This document shows, piece by piece, positions 1-9,099 of a stretch of 64,000 bases of DNA. The notes under the pieces were generated by a model. The model ran no database searches. It was not told where the DNA came from and saw only the letters and a program-made list of their open reading frames with translations. The position numbers and the translations under genes are program-made. The DNA comes from Dehalococcoidia bacterium UBA6627. Lineage in GTDB: Bacteria; Chloroflexota; Dehalococcoidia; UBA2979. The stretch is from the NCBI GenBank assembly GCA_002455955.1, contig DKLZ01000075.1, forward strand, positions 21,375 through 85,374, read 5' to 3'. Within the stretch, counting starts at the first letter, position 1, and the number at the start of each line of letters is the position of its first letter.

Positions 1-759
1 ACCCTCACCACGTGCTGCCTCAGTGATAAGAATGCCGGTACCTGGAAGTCCTGTTGGATGGTATTGAACAAATTCCATGTCTTTAAGAGGTACACCTGCC
101 ATGTATGCCATTCCCATACCGTCACCAGTCTTGATCGCGGCATTGGTAGTGAATTGGAAGATGCGACCACCGCCGCCAGTACAGACGATCACCGCACGTG
201 CACGAATCGCACGCACTTGCCCGCTAAGTAACTCGATTGCCACAACACCCTGACATCGTCCATTTTCTACAAGCAACCGGGTCACAAACCATTCGTCATA
301 GCGCTTAATAGCGGTGTATTTAAGTGAAGTTTGGAAAAGTGTATGTAGCATATGGAAGCCAGTCTTATCGGCGGCAAACCAAGTGCGTTCGATGCTCATG
401 CCACCGAAAGGCCTGACCGCAACACTGCCGTCAGATTCTCGGCTCCAAGGACAACCCCAGCGTTCAATCTGAACCATCTCATCTGGCGCTTCGCGCACGA
501 ATGCCTCTACGACATCCTGATCGGCCAACCAATCCGACCCTGAAATCGTGTCGCGGAAATGATCCTCAAGCGAGTCGTTCGATTTGATGACTGCAGCAGC
601 ACCACCCTCAGCTGAGACGGTGTGACTCCTCATCGGATATACCTTCGAAACCATCGCAATATCAATATCAGGAGATTCTTCCGCTGCCGCAATCGCGGCT
701 CGCAGACCAGCACCACCGCCACCGACGATTAAGATGTCGTGCTCTAGTGTGTCTACCAC
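1..759 (-). CDS. frdA/sdhA: Fumarate reductase/succinate dehydrogenase flavoprotein subunit (partial, C-terminus outside window)
   Basis: This is the first 253 residues of the FAD subunit that interconverts succinate and fumarate at the membrane-bound complex II. I translated it from the minus strand. An N-terminal Rossmann motif ([11 protein letters not shown]) is followed by [11 protein letters not shown], whose His is the site of covalent FAD attachment in this family. Later blocks [20 protein letters not shown] and [12 protein letters not shown] are close to what is known of E. coli FrdA. The start is GTG at 759, with AGGAG just upstream. The reading frame runs off the window edge, so this is a boundary truncation and not a broken gene. 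Sequence alone cannot decide between fumarate reductase and succinate dehydrogenase; an aerobic organism with caa3 oxidase would favour the dehydrogenase direction. Confidence 0.93.
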   Translation of the reverse strand, partial: MVDTLEHDILIVGGGGAGLRAAIAAAEESPDIDIAMVSKVYPMRSHTVSAEGGAAAVIKSNDSLEDHFRDTISGSDWLADQDVVEAFVREAPDEMVQIERWGCPWSRESDGSVAVRPFGGMSIERTWFAADKTGFHMLHTLFQTSLKYTAIKRYDEWFVTRLLVENGRCQGVVAIELLSGQVRAIRARAVIVCTGGGGRIFQFTTNAAIKTGDGMGMAYMAGVPLKDMEFVQYHPTGLPGTGILITEAARGEG

Positions 760-958
760 ACGTCACTCCTTTCGGTGATCCGGTCTGATCGTTCTCAAAG
801 CAATCGGCGGGCCATCGAACTAACGGTTGATATCACATTCACCCTAAACTCGATCGGCAAAGTAGCTTCCAATCAACCGCTATGCAATGACTAATATATC
901 GAATAGCTGTTTACAGGCTGAAGATGGTACCCGCAACATTTTATCAATCGTTGAAAAG

Positions 959-1273
959 CTAACTTAGAAACGAGTTTGTTACCGATTCCGATACCTTTGC
1001 TCCGACTTCGAGCACCTCCTCGATCTGACGTCGAACGCTTGAAGCAAGATCTCCCTCACTTCCATCAACGCAACTCGGGCAATCCGGTTCAGATGGAGCT
1101 CCAGTATCATGCAATCTCGTTCGCGTCGGGCCGCTGAGATGAATACCACAAACAGTCGCAGCACTGTCGATCTCGAATACTCGATCTTCGCCATCAACCT
1201 CTACGGCGTTAACTAGGTCCACCCAATGCCAGTCACCAGCAAAGTCTTCTAGCATTTTGGCTACTATCCGCAT
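959..1273 (-). CDS. Hypothetical protein, 104 aa
   Basis: A small acidic protein I do not recognise. A GGAGG ribosome-binding site lies about 7 bases before the ATG, which supports translation. It has a CPSC pair near residue 66 and no obvious membrane segment. It lies upstream of the complex II flavoprotein on the same strand, separated by about 200 bases. A 72-residue frame overlaps it on the same strand but has a weaker start. The function is unknown, and a role linked to complex II is not shown. Confidence 0.55.
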   Translation of the reverse strand: MRIVAKMLEDFAGDWHWVDLVNAVEVDGEDRVFEIDSAATVCGIHLSGPTRTRLHDTGAPSEPDCPSCVDGSEGDLASSVRRQIEEVLEVGAKVSESVTNSFLS

Positions 1274-1367
1274 AGAACCTCCGACTGCAAAACAAAGATG
1301 ATCGAGTTAAAGTTCGAAACCGGCTATCGTCCATGACAATCAACCTTGTATCACCGGAGGTCCTACT

Positions 1368-2135
1368 ATGCCTATTGTAAATTTCTCTCTCGAAGGAAAA
1401 GTTGCGATCGTAACGGGAGGTAGTCGAGGCATCGGCCGTTCGATAGCAATCGGTCTCGCTGAGGCTGGTGCGGATGTTTCGATTGCCGCACGGAAGGCCG
1501 AATCATTGGAGGAGGCCGTCAGCGCTGTAGAGGCAACAGGTCGCCGAGGAATCGGTGTACCAACCAATGTCCGAGAAATCGATTCATTGAAGACTCTCGT
1601 CGATCGCACGAAAGAAGAGCTTGGCCGCGTTGACATCCTCGTCAACAACGCTGCAACCAACCCAGTTTTCGGACCTGTAGATAACGTGGATGAACGCGCC
1701 TGGGACGTCATAATGAACACCAACGTAAAGTCAGCGTTCTTCCTTGCTAAGGCGTCTCGCGAGGTAATGAAGGAACAGGGGACAGGCGGCACTGTTATAA
1801 ACGTCAGCTCGGTTGGTGGTGTGCGCGCTTCCGCTCAACTGCCTGTCTATTCCGTCTCAAAGGCGGCATTAATTATGATGACGCAAGTACTCGCAACTCA
1901 GTGGGGCGAAGACAATATCCGGGTCAATTGCATCGCTCCCGGTCTCATCAAAACTGACTTCTCTAGAGCACTTTGGGACACCGGTGATGCCTCCGGTTCA
2001 GAATCCAACAATGTCGCTTTAGGACGTATCGGTATGCCAGACGAAATGGCAGGCGCTGTTGTTTATCTCGCCAGTGATGCTGCTTCGTTCGTTACGGGAC
2101 AAACATTAGTCCTTGATGGTGGAGGAGTCCTTTAA
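1368..2135 (+). CDS. SDR-family NAD(P)-dependent oxidoreductase
   Basis: A classical short-chain dehydrogenase of 255 residues, the usual length. It has the cofactor motif TGGSRGIG near residue 16, the NNAA motif after VDILV, the catalytic Ser in NVSSVGG and the YxxxK pair as YSVSK. The C-terminal VTGQTLVLDGGGVL is typical of 3-oxoacyl-ACP reductase/glucose dehydrogenase-like SDRs. A GGAGG ribosome-binding site precedes the ATG. It lies about 160 bases before the molybdenum hydroxylase genes on the same strand, so it could process the product of that enzyme. The substrate cannot be read from sequence. Confidence 0.9.
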   Translation: MPIVNFSLEGKVAIVTGGSRGIGRSIAIGLAEAGADVSIAARKAESLEEAVSAVEATGRRGIGVPTNVREIDSLKTLVDRTKEELGRVDILVNNAATNPVFGPVDNVDERAWDVIMNTNVKSAFFLAKASREVMKEQGTGGTVINVSSVGGVRASAQLPVYSVSKAALIMMTQVLATQWGEDNIRVNCIAPGLIKTDFSRALWDTGDASGSESNNVALGRIGMPDEMAGAVVYLASDAASFVTGQTLVLDGGGVL

Positions 2136-2297
2136 ACAAGTCGGAGCCATTTTTTAAAGAAAAACAGTTCATACTCTCCCCGTGTCGCGCTTTGGAGCAC
2201 GTAAGATACGGGGAATAGTCTAATCAACGACTGACACTCAATCGCGCCTTCGTTTAGACTGCGCTGGATTGATTTAAGGGAAGGACGGCAGTGCACC

Positions 2298-3164
2298 GTG
2301 CAAACAGTCACGTACCAACGAGCCTCGACTGTCAATGAAGCGATCGCTCTGCTGAGCGATGGAGGTGAAAACGCCCGAGTGCTTGCGGGTGGAACAGACA
2401 TCATCGTTCAAGCTCGCGAGCGTGCTCGAACAGTTGACAGCTTCGTTGACATCAAGCACATACCCGAACTGATGACATTTAACTACAACACATCTGACGG
2501 ACTGTCAGTCGGAGCTGCGACACCTGTCTACTTGCTCTACAACGACAATGATATTCAGACTCATTACCCTGCTCTCGTCGAAGCGATCACAGTGATAGGC
2601 GGCACCGCGATACAGGGCCGTGCAAGCCTTGGTGGCAACCTGTGCAACTCATCTCCAGCAGGAGACTCGTTGACCTCGATGATGGCACTCGGCGCTATCG
2701 CGAACATTGCTGGACCAAATGGTGAGCGCGATGTTGCGGTATCAGAGTTTTTCACTGGCCCTGGGAGAAACATCCTTGATCTTGGTGAGTTCGTGGTCGC
2801 GATCAGTTTTGCGACACCGCCTGCGAACAGTGGAGCTGCCTGGCAACGTTTTATACCGCGTAACGAAATGGATATCGCCGTCGTCAACTGTGGCTCCTAC
2901 GTGCAACTTGATGGAGAGATAGTTACCGACGCTCGCATAGCCTTAGGTGCCGTTGCCGCAACGCCAATCATGGTCCCAGCAGCGGCTGAGGCGCTGATCG
3001 GCCGCCAGATTACGGACGAGACAATCTCAGCCGCTGCCGAAGCATCGTACGAGGCAGCGACACCAATAGCCGACATGCGAGGATCTGTTAAACAACGAAA
3101 ACATCTATCCAAGGTACTCACTCAACGAACTCTCGATATCGCAGTTGAACGGGCGCGCGGATAA
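2298..3164 (+). CDS. Molybdenum hydroxylase FAD-binding (medium) subunit
   Basis: The flavin subunit of a xanthine dehydrogenase/CoxM-type molybdenum hydroxylase; it passes electrons from the Fe-S subunit to an acceptor. It has the FAD motif AGGTDIIVQ near residue 35 and the second FAD-binding stretch TAIQGRASLGGNLCNSSPAGD. At 288 residues it has the family's length. The start is GTG at 2298, with AAGGGAAGGA upstream. The order medium, small, large subunit (the two genes that follow) is common for bacterial enzymes of this type. Substrate is unknown. Confidence 0.92.
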   Translation: MQTVTYQRASTVNEAIALLSDGGENARVLAGGTDIIVQARERARTVDSFVDIKHIPELMTFNYNTSDGLSVGAATPVYLLYNDNDIQTHYPALVEAITVIGGTAIQGRASLGGNLCNSSPAGDSLTSMMALGAIANIAGPNGERDVAVSEFFTGPGRNILDLGEFVVAISFATPPANSGAAWQRFIPRNEMDIAVVNCGSYVQLDGEIVTDARIALGAVAATPIMVPAAAEALIGRQITDETISAAAEASYEAATPIADMRGSVKQRKHLSKVLTQRTLDIAVERARG

Positions 3165-3233
3165 CAGAACGTATAAGTCCAAGAAATAAACTTCATGACT
3201 CTTCGGAGTCGCTAATCCAAAGCGAGGCGTACG

Positions 3234-3707
3234 ATGGCACGATTCGTACTGAAAACAAACATCAACGGTGAAGAGCGTGAGTTCCTTGCCGACGAAAGAG
3301 ATAGCTTGTTAGACGCACTCCGTGAACGCGCAGGCCTAATGGGTGCCAAGGAAGGCTGCAACAACGGTAACTGTGGAGCGTGTGCCGTGGTCCTCGATGG
3401 CCGTCTAGTCAATTCGTGTTGCGTCATGGCAGCCGAAGTTGACAACTCGGAAATCACGACAATTGAAGGCCTCGCCGAACCTGATTCACTGCATCCACTA
3501 CAAGAAACCTTCTTGGAAAACGCTGCGCTGCAATGTGGTATCTGTACACCAGGCTTCTTAATGTCGGCTAAAGCTCTGCTCGATTCGAATCCAAACCCAA
3601 CTGAGCATGAGATACGCTGGTGGTTAGCCGGTAACCTATGCCGCTGCACTGGATATGACAAAATTATTCGAGCCGTTCAGGACGCCGCCGAACGTATCAA
3701 CTCATAG
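3234..3707 (+). CDS. Molybdenum hydroxylase 2Fe-2S (small) subunit
   Basis: A 157-residue CoxS/XdhC-like electron-transfer subunit carrying two [2Fe-2S] clusters. The plant-ferredoxin-like cluster motif is EGCNNGNCGACAVV near residues 40-55. The all-helical C-terminal domain has the second set as CGICTPG and CRCTGY. All eight expected cysteines are visible. An AGCGAGG-like ribosome-binding site lies upstream. The gene sits between the FAD and Mo subunits with short spacers, in an evident operon. Confidence 0.95.
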   Translation: MARFVLKTNINGEEREFLADERDSLLDALRERAGLMGAKEGCNNGNCGACAVVLDGRLVNSCCVMAAEVDNSEITTIEGLAEPDSLHPLQETFLENAALQCGICTPGFLMSAKALLDSNPNPTEHEIRWWLAGNLCRCTGYDKIIRAVQDAAERINS

Positions 3708-3753
3708 CTAAGTCGAATCAGAGCCCACAACGAACCTAGCGAAGGGGATTACC

Positions 3754-6063
3754 TTGGTCACCACCAAAAAAAATGCCGACGCCATCGGAACAAACGGCTA
3801 TCGGCTCATCGGTACGCGCCCAATCAGACCAGATGGCACAGACAAGGTGACTGGTCGAGCCGCCTACGCGGCTGACACGCAAATGGAGGGATTGCTTTTC
3901 GCACGACTCCTACGTAGTCCGCATGGGCACGCTAAAATTAAGTCAATCGACGCCTCGCAAGCACTAGCACTCGATGGTGTAGAAGCAGTCCTCACTGCTG
4001 CCGATTTTCCCGGAATCGAAATGAGCGGCAATGATCGAAACGGTCGTCCTGCCGACAACCAATGGCTTCAGGACAATATTCTTGCATCGGACAAGGTCCT
4101 CTATCACGGGCATGCTGTAGCCGCGGTCGCAGCAAAGGATCCACACATCGCTGAGGACGCACTCACGTTGATTAATGTGGATTACGAGGTGTTAACACCT
4201 GTCACTGACGTCCGCGAAGCGATGCTGGATGACGCACCGATTCTCCATCCCGGAATGCGTACTAACGTTCAAGCGTCCGACGTCGAGACCGATACCGAAC
4301 GGGAAACGAATATTGCGATGCACATGCGCTTAGAACGAGGCGATATTAAGTCGGGATTCGATAGCGCTGACGTGGTGATCGAACGAGAATTCGAGACCAG
4401 CTGGTATCACCAAGGTTACATCGAACCACACAGTGCCACGGCATTTTGGAACCGTGACGGAAAACTGACAATCTGGAACAGTAGTCAGGGACCGTTTGTA
4501 GTTCGCGATGCGACAGCGAAACTACTAGATATTCCGATCGCCGACATTACATTAATTCCTCAGGAGATCGGTGGCGGTTTCGGCGGCAAGATCCCAATGT
4601 ATCTGGAACCCATCTCAGCTTTACTTTCGAGAAAAACCGGAAAACCTGTCCGAATTACTATGACCCGAGAAGCAGTCTTCCAGGCTACCGGTCCGACTTC
4701 GGCTACCTATAACCGCATCAAAATCGGAGCGATGCGTGACGGAACAATTGTCGCCGCTGATGCATACCTAGCTTACGCTGCAGGTGCCTATCCCGGCTCA
4801 CCCGTTGGTGCAGGCGTTCAGTGTGCTTTCGGACCCTATTACATTGAAAATCAGCGTATCGACGGTTACGACGTAGTTACCAACGGACCAAAGAGTGCTG
4901 CTTACCGTGCACCGGGCGCCCCGGCATCTGAATTCGCAGTCGAGGCGACTATCAACGAGCTCTCTGAAAGTCTGGGTATCGATTCAGTTGAACTGCGTCT
5001 GAAGAATGCAATCAAAGAAGGCAATCCAAATGCAGCAGGTGTACCAATGCCGCGCATTGGTGCCGAAGAGGTGATGGAGGCGGTTAAGAACCATCCGCAC
5101 TACACCTCAGAACTGCAAGGTGATGACGTCGGTCGCGGCGTAGGCTTTGGCTTCTGGCATAACGCTGGCCTCGAATCAGGATCGACCGCAACTATCAACA
5201 GTGATGGTAGCGTCAGCCTGATTGTCGGATCAGTAGATATCGGTGGTACACGTGCCTCACTGGCAATGCAGCTTGCCGAAACTATGGGACTTTCGTACGA
5301 GGATATAAAACCGCGCGTAGCTGATACTGATTCAGTTCCGTTCACACACGTAACCGGCGGCAGCAGAACCACGTTTGCTGGTGGCTGGGTCGCCTACGAA
5401 CTTGGCATCGAATTGCGCGAAAAGATGCGGGAACGAGCCGCCAATATCTGGGAAGTTGATCTCGACGAAGTCGAGTACAGTGACGACGCAACTATTACTT
5501 CGAAACCAGACAACGAAGGTAACGAACGTGAATTCACATTCGTTGGTCTTGCCAGCAAGATGGCTTCAACTGGCGGTCAAATCTCAGCAACAGTCAGCCT
5601 CAACAAGACTTCGCAAGGAGCCGCCTACGGTGGACACATTGTGGACGTCCACGTCGATCGTGACACGGGTAAGGTTGAGATTCTGCGCTATACCGCTGTC
5701 CAAGATGTCGGTACGGCAATCCACCCCTCCTATGTCGAAGGTCAGATTCAGGGTGGGGTCGCTCAAGGTGCTGGTATGGCTCTTACTGAGGAATATTTCT
5801 ACGACGATGAGGGACTTCTCAAGAACGCGAGCTTCCTGGACTATCGGATGCCAACCACTCTCGATCTACCTATGATCGAAACCGAAATTGTAGAAGTTCC
5901 GAATCCCGGGCACCCTTTCGGTGTTCGCGGGGTTGGCGAGGTTCCGATCGTGCCACCTATGCCAACTATTCAACAGGCGGTCTACGATGCAATCGGGATT
6001 CGTCTCTACGACATGCCTATGTCACCACGCGTAGTTTTGGAAGAGCTATTAAACGAGGGTTAG
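3754..6063 (+). CDS. Molybdenum hydroxylase molybdopterin-binding (large) subunit
   Basis: The catalytic subunit, 769 residues, of a xanthine-oxidase-family hydroxylase that uses water to hydroxylate a substrate at the Mo-cytosine dinucleotide or pterin cofactor. Visible Mo-site motifs are QEIGGGFGGK, AAYRAPGAP and the catalytic glutamate in GVRGVGEVPIVPP. The Cys-bearing active loop of form I CO dehydrogenase (AYxCSFR) is absent, so it is not a CO dehydrogenase. The start is TTG at 3754 with GAAGGGG upstream. It ends the three-subunit operon and is followed by a MoaD-like gene. Likely an aldehyde or N-heterocycle hydroxylase; the substrate is inferred only at that level. Confidence 0.94.
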   Translation: MVTTKKNADAIGTNGYRLIGTRPIRPDGTDKVTGRAAYAADTQMEGLLFARLLRSPHGHAKIKSIDASQALALDGVEAVLTAADFPGIEMSGNDRNGRPADNQWLQDNILASDKVLYHGHAVAAVAAKDPHIAEDALTLINVDYEVLTPVTDVREAMLDDAPILHPGMRTNVQASDVETDTERETNIAMHMRLERGDIKSGFDSADVVIEREFETSWYHQGYIEPHSATAFWNRDGKLTIWNSSQGPFVVRDATAKLLDIPIADITLIPQEIGGGFGGKIPMYLEPISALLSRKTGKPVRITMTREAVFQATGPTSATYNRIKIGAMRDGTIVAADAYLAYAAGAYPGSPVGAGVQCAFGPYYIENQRIDGYDVVTNGPKSAAYRAPGAPASEFAVEATINELSESLGIDSVELRLKNAIKEGNPNAAGVPMPRIGAEEVMEAVKNHPHYTSELQGDDVGRGVGFGFWHNAGLESGSTATINSDGSVSLIVGSVDIGGTRASLAMQLAETMGLSYEDIKPRVADTDSVPFTHVTGGSRTTFAGGWVAYELGIELREKMRERAANIWEVDLDEVEYSDDATITSKPDNEGNEREFTFVGLASKMASTGGQISATVSLNKTSQGAAYGGHIVDVHVDRDTGKVEILRYTAVQDVGTAIHPSYVEGQIQGGVAQGAGMALTEEYFYDDEGLLKNASFLDYRMPTTLDLPMIETEIVEVPNPGHPFGVRGVGEVPIVPPMPTIQQAVYDAIGIRLYDMPMSPRVVLEELLNEG

Positions 6064-6252
6064 TTGCGTTCCTGTCTTTAGAAGTTGCGCGATAGTGAGC
6101 CACGGAAGGCACGCCTCTGATCTCAAAAGAAGTAAGCCTGACTCTGGCTAACATCACTACTAAAAGAAATATCAGTGAGAATCACTATCTTATTTTTGAC
6201 ATGTCTCTCAAACATCAGCATGTCACTCACTAACAGCGAATAAAAGACAAAG

Positions 6253-6519
6253 ATGGCCACCGTTCACATTCCAAGGCACATGCAGAATGCTGCTGACGGT
6301 CACGCCTCCGTCGAGGTGCCAGGAGGTCAACTTTCTAGCGTTATAGAAGCTCTCCTTCAAGAACATCCTTCCCTTCGTAGCATGCTAATGGTCGAAGGTA
6401 GCATCCGATCTGATATCTCAATTGCAATCAACAGTGCAATGACTGATAACGGCCTGCTCGAGCAGGTGCCCGAAGACGCCGAAGTCCATCTCGTACCGGC
6501 ACTCGGTGGTGGCGCTTGA
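6253..6519 (+). CDS. MoaD/ThiS-family ubiquitin-like sulfur carrier protein
   Basis: An 88-residue beta-grasp protein resembling the small subunit of molybdopterin synthase or the thiamine sulfur carrier. The family end (VHLVPALGGG) is present, but one Ala follows the glycines, so the terminal Gly-Gly that is thiocarboxylated is not free. Its place 190 bases after the molybdenum hydroxylase suggests cofactor supply or sulfuration. MoaD and ThiS cannot be told apart here. The extra Ala suggests either trimming by a protease or another role. Confidence 0.8.
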   Translation: MATVHIPRHMQNAADGHASVEVPGGQLSSVIEALLQEHPSLRSMLMVEGSIRSDISIAINSAMTDNGLLEQVPEDAEVHLVPALGGGA

Positions 6520-6840
6520 TATAACCTTGACCATCGATCGGGAGTCCCGCAAGCAATCCGCGCTGAAACACCATAACAACTAGCCTTCAAACTTTACGAA
6601 ATTCCACAAGGCATAAGACTATCGGAATATCGAAACGGATCAGTTAAATGCGATCGCCGATCAGATAATTCGACATCCAGTTGTCGAAAAACGACCTTAG
6701 CTTCTTCGAACTTGTTCAATCGCTGTGCTCTGCGCTAAGAAACTGATTGCACTCTAGAGATTCAGCGCTGTATGCTTTCGCGCATCACGGCATTTTGAGA
6801 ACATTAGAACTGCGAAGGTGATCACTCACATTCCTAGTAT
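6520..6840. other. Intergenic region with no recognised element
   Basis: A 321-base spacer between the MoaD-like gene and the next small gene. I see no coding frame with a ribosome-binding site, no clear terminator and no tRNA. It probably holds the promoter of the gene at 6841. Confidence 0.5.
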
Positions 6841-7242
6841 ATGGCTCCTAAACCGAGGAGTAGCAAGGACGAACAAATGAACGCGCGCCACGCCCCCCCT
6901 TCGGGAGAGCGGTCATCCAGACGGCGCTTCCTTGCAATGGACCTCGCCGGTGCTGATCTTGCGACGGTCAGTGAAGTTCTCACTGCACTCTTAACACAAA
7001 CAACACTTGGGCCTGAAGACCGCGTCCAACTTTTGGGAAATGCTTTGGTCATGGAAGCACTAAACCCCTTCTGGGTGGACGGACGTAGCCCCGGAGAGGC
7101 GCATCGTATGCTCCGCACTGCAGATCCTGAACTCGCGGAAGCTGTCGAAGCGCTCGCCCCGATGTTGCTTGGCCGTGCTGAAGCTCGTGACGACGCCCAA
7201 AATGCTGTAGCAGAAATCGAAGAACTACTCGGGACGGCGTAA
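6841..7242 (+). CDS. Hypothetical protein, 133 aa
   Basis: Not recognised. The N-terminal 35 residues are basic and polar. The rest is predicted helical and rich in Ala, Leu and Glu (for example EALAPMLLGRAEARDD), suggesting a helical bundle. There is no signal peptide or membrane span. The ATG at 6841 has no strong ribosome-binding site; an in-frame ATG at 6877 has AAGGA upstream and may be the true start. It converges with, and overlaps by 18 bases, the DHPS-like gene on the other strand. Confidence 0.55.
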   Translation: MAPKPRSSKDEQMNARHAPPSGERSSRRRFLAMDLAGADLATVSEVLTALLTQTTLGPEDRVQLLGNALVMEALNPFWVDGRSPGEAHRMLRTADPELAEAVEALAPMLLGRAEARDDAQNAVAEIEELLGTA

Positions 7243-8085
7243 TTTATTTCCCAGATGCATACGCAAGCCATTGACAAGACTCAGCGCCTTAGTAACTGAA
7301 GCCACATCATGTACCCGGACCACATGCACCCCGGCGTAAGCCGCTAACACGTTAAACGCAAGAGTCGCCTCAAGAAGCCCTTCGACATCCTGCCTTCTCT
7401 GATGCCCCAGCAATTCCGCAAGAAAACCTTTCCTTGATGCTGAGATCAGCACCGGACGACCTATTGCAATCAAACTACCTAGACTTGAGAAAAGTGAAAC
7501 ATTGTCTGACATTGCCTTGCCGAACTGGAAGCCTGGATCAAACCAGACCTGTCCGGCATTCACTGCTTCTAGTGCTGTTGCGCGCTCAACCAGAAATGAC
7601 TGCACTTCGTTCGTAACATCATCATAGAATTGATCAACTTCGTAGTGCCGAGTCGGTTCACCTCTCATATGCATCACAGCACAGGAAATTCCAGCTGCAC
7701 CTGCCACCTTAATCATCTCTGGATCGCTAAAACCACTAACGTCATTTAAGAGATGCACTCCAGCTTCCACAGCAGCGCGAGCGACCAACGGATTCCACGT
7801 ATCAACCGATGTTGGGATACCCTCCCGAACGATCGATTCGATCGCGGGACAAACACGATCAATCTCTTCTTGCGTATCGAGCGCTCGACTTCCGGATGAT
7901 GTAGAAACTGCTCCCACATCAACAATCTCCGCTCCTTCGCGTGTTAGTTCGACAGCTCGATCAATCGCACTACCGGTCATGACAATCGATTCCCTTATAG
8001 GTGAATCGTCGGACACGTTGAGAATTCCCATGACCGCAGTCCGGTTCGTACAGTCGATCGTATGTTCACCCAATATCAGTTTCAT
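7225..8085 (-). CDS. Dihydropteroate synthase-like (pterin-binding) protein
   Basis: A 286-residue TIM-barrel protein of the DHPS family. The pterin pocket is kept: N23, D57, D95, N114/D115, D183 in FDPGFQFGK, K219 in SASRKGFL, and R257/H259 in VRVHD. The two mobile loops that bind pyrophosphate and p-aminobenzoate are not kept. The usual TPDSFSDGG is SDDSPIRES here, and STRPG is STSSG, losing the loop-2 Arg and Pro. So the fold and pterin binding look right, but synthesis of dihydropteroate is uncertain. It is read together with the DUF2520 gene, 3 bases upstream. Alternatives are an atypical FolP or a non-catalytic pterin binder. Confidence 0.8.
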   Translation of the reverse strand: MKLILGEHTIDCTNRTAVMGILNVSDDSPIRESIVMTGSAIDRAVELTREGAEIVDVGAVSTSSGSRALDTQEEIDRVCPAIESIVREGIPTSVDTWNPLVARAAVEAGVHLLNDVSGFSDPEMIKVAGAAGISCAVMHMRGEPTRHYEVDQFYDDVTNEVQSFLVERATALEAVNAGQVWFDPGFQFGKAMSDNVSLFSSLGSLIAIGRPVLISASRKGFLAELLGHQRRQDVEGLLEATLAFNVLAAYAGVHVVRVHDVASVTKALSLVNGLRMHLGNKLRRPE

Positions 8086-8088
8086 CGA

Positions 8089-8964
8089 TTATCCCTCAGG
8101 AGAATTGAACAGTACTTGAAGTGTTTCGATCGTCTTCTCCGAATGGCCAAGATCGAGGTTCAGCAACTCATTAGAGAGCCCTCGATACAATCTCGCTAGC
8201 TCCGGAATGGATTCAATGCTTTCAAGGTGTTGGCGAATCGTCTCAAGATCACCACGTGCGACCGGACCAGTGAGCGCTTCAGATAGCGATCTTTCAGAGA
8301 TCGCTGCCGCGGTCGACTGCAGAAGAGGACTTAGTGACATCTGAGCCTCATCTGAAGGTAGTCCGGCAAATGACCAAGCACGAGCTGCTACGGCCATAGC
8401 AGCGACAAGATTATTACTAACGAAAACAGAAGCGATGTGGTACATCGCACGATCAACCCCTTCGAGTCGGAAACTACGTGCACCAATATCATCGGCCATC
8501 GCTTCGAGAATGCCATCGAGTGGCTCTGGAGCTTCAATCCCGCAAGCAATGTCCTCAAAGCGCAAACGAGCAAGGGATGGCTCCTCTCCGCTGGGAAACG
8601 TCTGAAGAGGATGCATACAGCCCGCCAGGCCATCTCTCTCCGTTACGGACCTTAGAACTTCAAGATCCCGACTACCACTCAAGTGAACAACAGCCTGATC
8701 TTGTCGCCACAAGATTTTATCTGCGAGTCGTTCCAGTTCATCATCTGGTATGGCAAGCATCACCAGATCACATGTGGCGATAAGAGTTTCAATTTCCATA
8801 GCGATAACAAACGGAAGCTTGGACGCGAGTCTGTCCGCACTCTCTTTTGAACGACTAGCAACGGCATCGAGCCTCCAACCAGACTTCAATAACGCATCTG
8901 CAAGCGCACCTCCAACACGACCGGCACCAATGATTCCAATCGACGATGACCGACTCACTGTCAT
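8089..8964 (-). CDS. Rossmann-like / DUF2520 domain protein
   Basis: A 291-residue protein with an N-terminal NADP-binding Rossmann motif (IGIIGAGRVGGALADAL) and a C-terminal helical domain. This is the architecture of DUF2520 proteins, which resemble ProC and 6-phosphogluconate dehydrogenases. The block MHPLQTFPSGEE is characteristic of the family. GAGGGG precedes the ATG. It shares a transcript with the DHPS-like gene, with 3 bases between them. It is presumably a dehydrogenase, but the substrate is unknown. Confidence 0.85.
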   Translation of the reverse strand: MTVSRSSSIGIIGAGRVGGALADALLKSGWRLDAVASRSKESADRLASKLPFVIAMEIETLIATCDLVMLAIPDDELERLADKILWRQDQAVVHLSGSRDLEVLRSVTERDGLAGCMHPLQTFPSGEEPSLARLRFEDIACGIEAPEPLDGILEAMADDIGARSFRLEGVDRAMYHIASVFVSNNLVAAMAVAARAWSFAGLPSDEAQMSLSPLLQSTAAAISERSLSEALTGPVARGDLETIRQHLESIESIPELARLYRGLSNELLNLDLGHSEKTIETLQVLFNSPEG

Positions 8965-9099
8965 GACCCCTCGATTCGCTACTGTGAAGAATCGTGGACG
9001 AAGTTTCCCCTGTCGTCACCTCCTATAAGGTGAGCTTAGATTCACTCACGTTTTGTCCAAGTCAGGACACGCGTCTAAAGTACGCATAATTGGAGAACC

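Noticed and set aside
5375..5875. A 166-residue open frame inside the molybdenum hydroxylase gene
   Set aside because: It lies entirely within a well-supported gene in another frame and shows no family features.
3754..6063. Form I carbon monoxide dehydrogenase large subunit
   Set aside because: The active-site loop reads AAYRAPGAP rather than AYxCSFR; no Cys for the Mo-Cu centre.
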